This document shows, piece after piece, positions 6,025-7,126 of a DNA stretch of 7,126 nucleotides. The stretch lies in NCBI GenBank assembly GCA_004525355.1, contig SPCK01000103.1:1-7126 (forward strand), written 5' to 3'. Under the pieces are notes generated by a model. The model was not told the origin of the DNA. It saw only the letters and a program-made list of their open reading frames with translations, and did no database searches. The translations under genes were made by a program, and so were the position numbers. Origin of the DNA: Spirochaetales bacterium (GTDB lineage Bacteria > Spirochaetota > Spirochaetia > Treponematales > UBA12059). How positions within the stretch are numbered: position 1 is the stretch's first letter; every line of letters begins with the position of its first letter.

Positions 6025-7126
6025 AACAGGGAGATATTCTCCGGGGATCGTATAAACTTGCAGAAAGACTTGGTTCCAGCCCCTTCGCGGAAACCTGGGC
6101 CGCCGTCGCTACCGACGCATGCGCTGCCGCCGCCCCCGGATCTCCGCTGGTCCTGAAACTGCTGTCGCTCGGCGAAATGCCTGACTGGAAGGGATACGAT
6201 TACTTTGAGCGGGAAGCGGCCGCCCTCAAGGCCATTCGGCATCCGGCTGTACCCCGCTACGTGGACTCGTTCCGCTTGGACGAGGACGACAGGCATGTTC
6301 TTGGACTGGCGATGGAGCGAGTACCCGGTCGAAGCCTGGCCGCCGATGCCGCCAATGGAAAGCGCTGGACAGAGGCCGAGATCGAATCCATGCTCGCCGA
6401 ACTCCTGTCCATCCTGGCATACCTGCAATCGCTGCGGCCACCCATCATTCACCGGGACGTCAATCCCAAGAACATCATCCAGCGGCCGGACGGGTCTCTT
6501 GCGCTCGTCGATTTCTCGGGCGTACAGGATGCTGTGAGACTGGCGTACCGGGATACGACCACCATGACGGGCACAGCCGGCTATGCCCCGATCGAGCAGG
6601 TCTCGGGCCGAGCCAGCGTCCGCTCCGATCTTTATGCAGCTGCGGCCACCGCGTGCTTCCTCCTGACGGGAACCCACCCCTCGGACCTTCCTCAACGCGG
6701 CCTCAAACCCGATCCAGGCGCGCTGGTGGAACTGTCCCCGCGCCTTGACTTCGTACTCGGCCAGTACCTGGAACCGGACGAGGCCTTGCGAATCCTGCCT
6801 CCCGGGGACGCCGCGCACATTCTCCGGAAGGAACTACCCATTCCCGGCGTATCATCACCGCGACAATCGGGCGTGTCCGGTTCCGCGGTCCCGGGCGGCG
6901 AGGAACGGGGCGGGTCGCTGTCGCGCGCCTTGTCGCGTCTGGCCGACATGGCCACCGACAAGCTCCAGGATAAGGGCCGAGACGACGGTGACGAGCTGCG
7001 CGTTCCCGTCTCGACGCTCCCCTCCGATAGCTCGGTCGTTTTGGAACGCGAACCCAGCCGCATACGAGTACTGGTCCCAAGTACAGGCCTCTCGCAGCCT
7101 GGATTCTGGGCTGGCGGGTTTTTCGC
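6021..7126 (+). CDS. Hanks-type Ser/Thr protein kinase with atypical catalytic loop, C-terminus outside window
   Basis: The frame is open from the ATG at 6021 to the window end, giving 368 residues. AAGGA (6008-6012) lies 8 bases before the start, which overlaps the TPR stop as ATGA. A eukaryotic-like kinase fold covers about 8-270: weak glycine loop LGSSPFAETW (17-26), ATP lysine in VLK (Lys46), helix-C glutamate in FEREAAAL (62-69, probably Glu65), catalytic loop HRDVNPKNI (144-152), metal-binding VDFSG (163-167), GTAGYAPIEQ (184-193) and the SDLYA helix (202-206). Asp146, Asn151 and Asp164 are kept. The lysine expected two residues after the HRD aspartate is Asn148, and DFG reads DFS. These departures suggest altered or weak catalysis, though Lys150 could compensate. 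A polar linker (about 275-345) follows, then RIRVLVPS and an aromatic/Gly-rich stretch at the edge that may begin a membrane anchor or sensor domain. Targets cannot be told from sequence. Confidence 0.9.
   Translation, partial: MKQGDILRGSYKLAERLGSSPFAETWAAVATDACAAAAPGSPLVLKLLSLGEMPDWKGYDYFEREAAALKAIRHPAVPRYVDSFRLDEDDRHVLGLAMERVPGRSLAADAANGKRWTEAEIESMLAELLSILAYLQSLRPPIIHRDVNPKNIIQRPDGSLALVDFSGVQDAVRLAYRDTTTMTGTAGYAPIEQVSGRASVRSDLYAAAATACFLLTGTHPSDLPQRGLKPDPGALVELSPRLDFVLGQYLEPDEALRILPPGDAAHILRKELPIPGVSSPRQSGVSGSAVPGGEERGGSLSRALSRLADMATDKLQDKGRDDGDELRVPVSTLPSDSSVVLEREPSRIRVLVPSTGLSQPGFWAGGFF

Noticed and set aside
5886..6818. A 310-codon minus-strand open frame opposite the TPR and kinase genes
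   Set aside because: Both plus-strand genes are firmly identified by motifs. The antisense translation has no recognisable domain and no supporting start site.

Overview
This 7.1 kb window is GC-rich bacterial chromosome packed with genes. It reads as a Gram-negative organism with an outer membrane: one product has a Sec signal peptide followed by a long beta-rich, porin-like C-terminal half. A spirochaete or similar phylum is my tentative guess, from the general look of MnmE (a T instead of P in the P-loop, HGTTRD in switch I) and of the surface protein. No lineage marker in the window proves it. I see no rRNA, tRNA, CRISPR array, insertion sequence or phage gene.

Left third, minus strand (1-2145): the mnmE-mnmG pair. 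The two proteins form the complex that modifies the wobble uridine of certain tRNAs (cmnm5U/nm5U34). mnmE is complete. mnmG starts 6 bases after the mnmE stop and runs off the left edge after 256 codons. The pair is transcribed leftward from a 184 bp divergent intergenic region (2146-2329). That region also faces the rightward genes and holds candidate promoters for both directions and several GC-rich dyads.

Right two thirds, plus strand (2330-7126): six tightly packed co-directional genes that look like one operon. In order they are: (1) an exported, probably outer-membrane protein with a CsgG/FlgT-like periplasmic part and a beta-rich C-terminal part; (2) a small coiled-coil protein resembling a piece of PspA/IM30; (3) a cytoplasmic glycerophosphodiester phosphodiesterase with intact catalytic residues; (4) a five-helix integral membrane protein of unknown family; (5) a four-repeat TPR protein; (6) a Hanks-type Ser/Thr protein kinase with an atypical active site, cut by the right edge. 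Junctions are 11, 4, -4, 12 and -4 bases, with no terminator between genes, so co-transcription and translational coupling are likely.

The rightward cluster is the part worth attention. It joins an outer-membrane component, a PspA-like coiled coil, a lipid-headgroup enzyme, an orphan membrane protein and a TPR/kinase signalling pair. An envelope- or lipid-related signalling role is a reasonable inference, but the sequence alone does not prove it.
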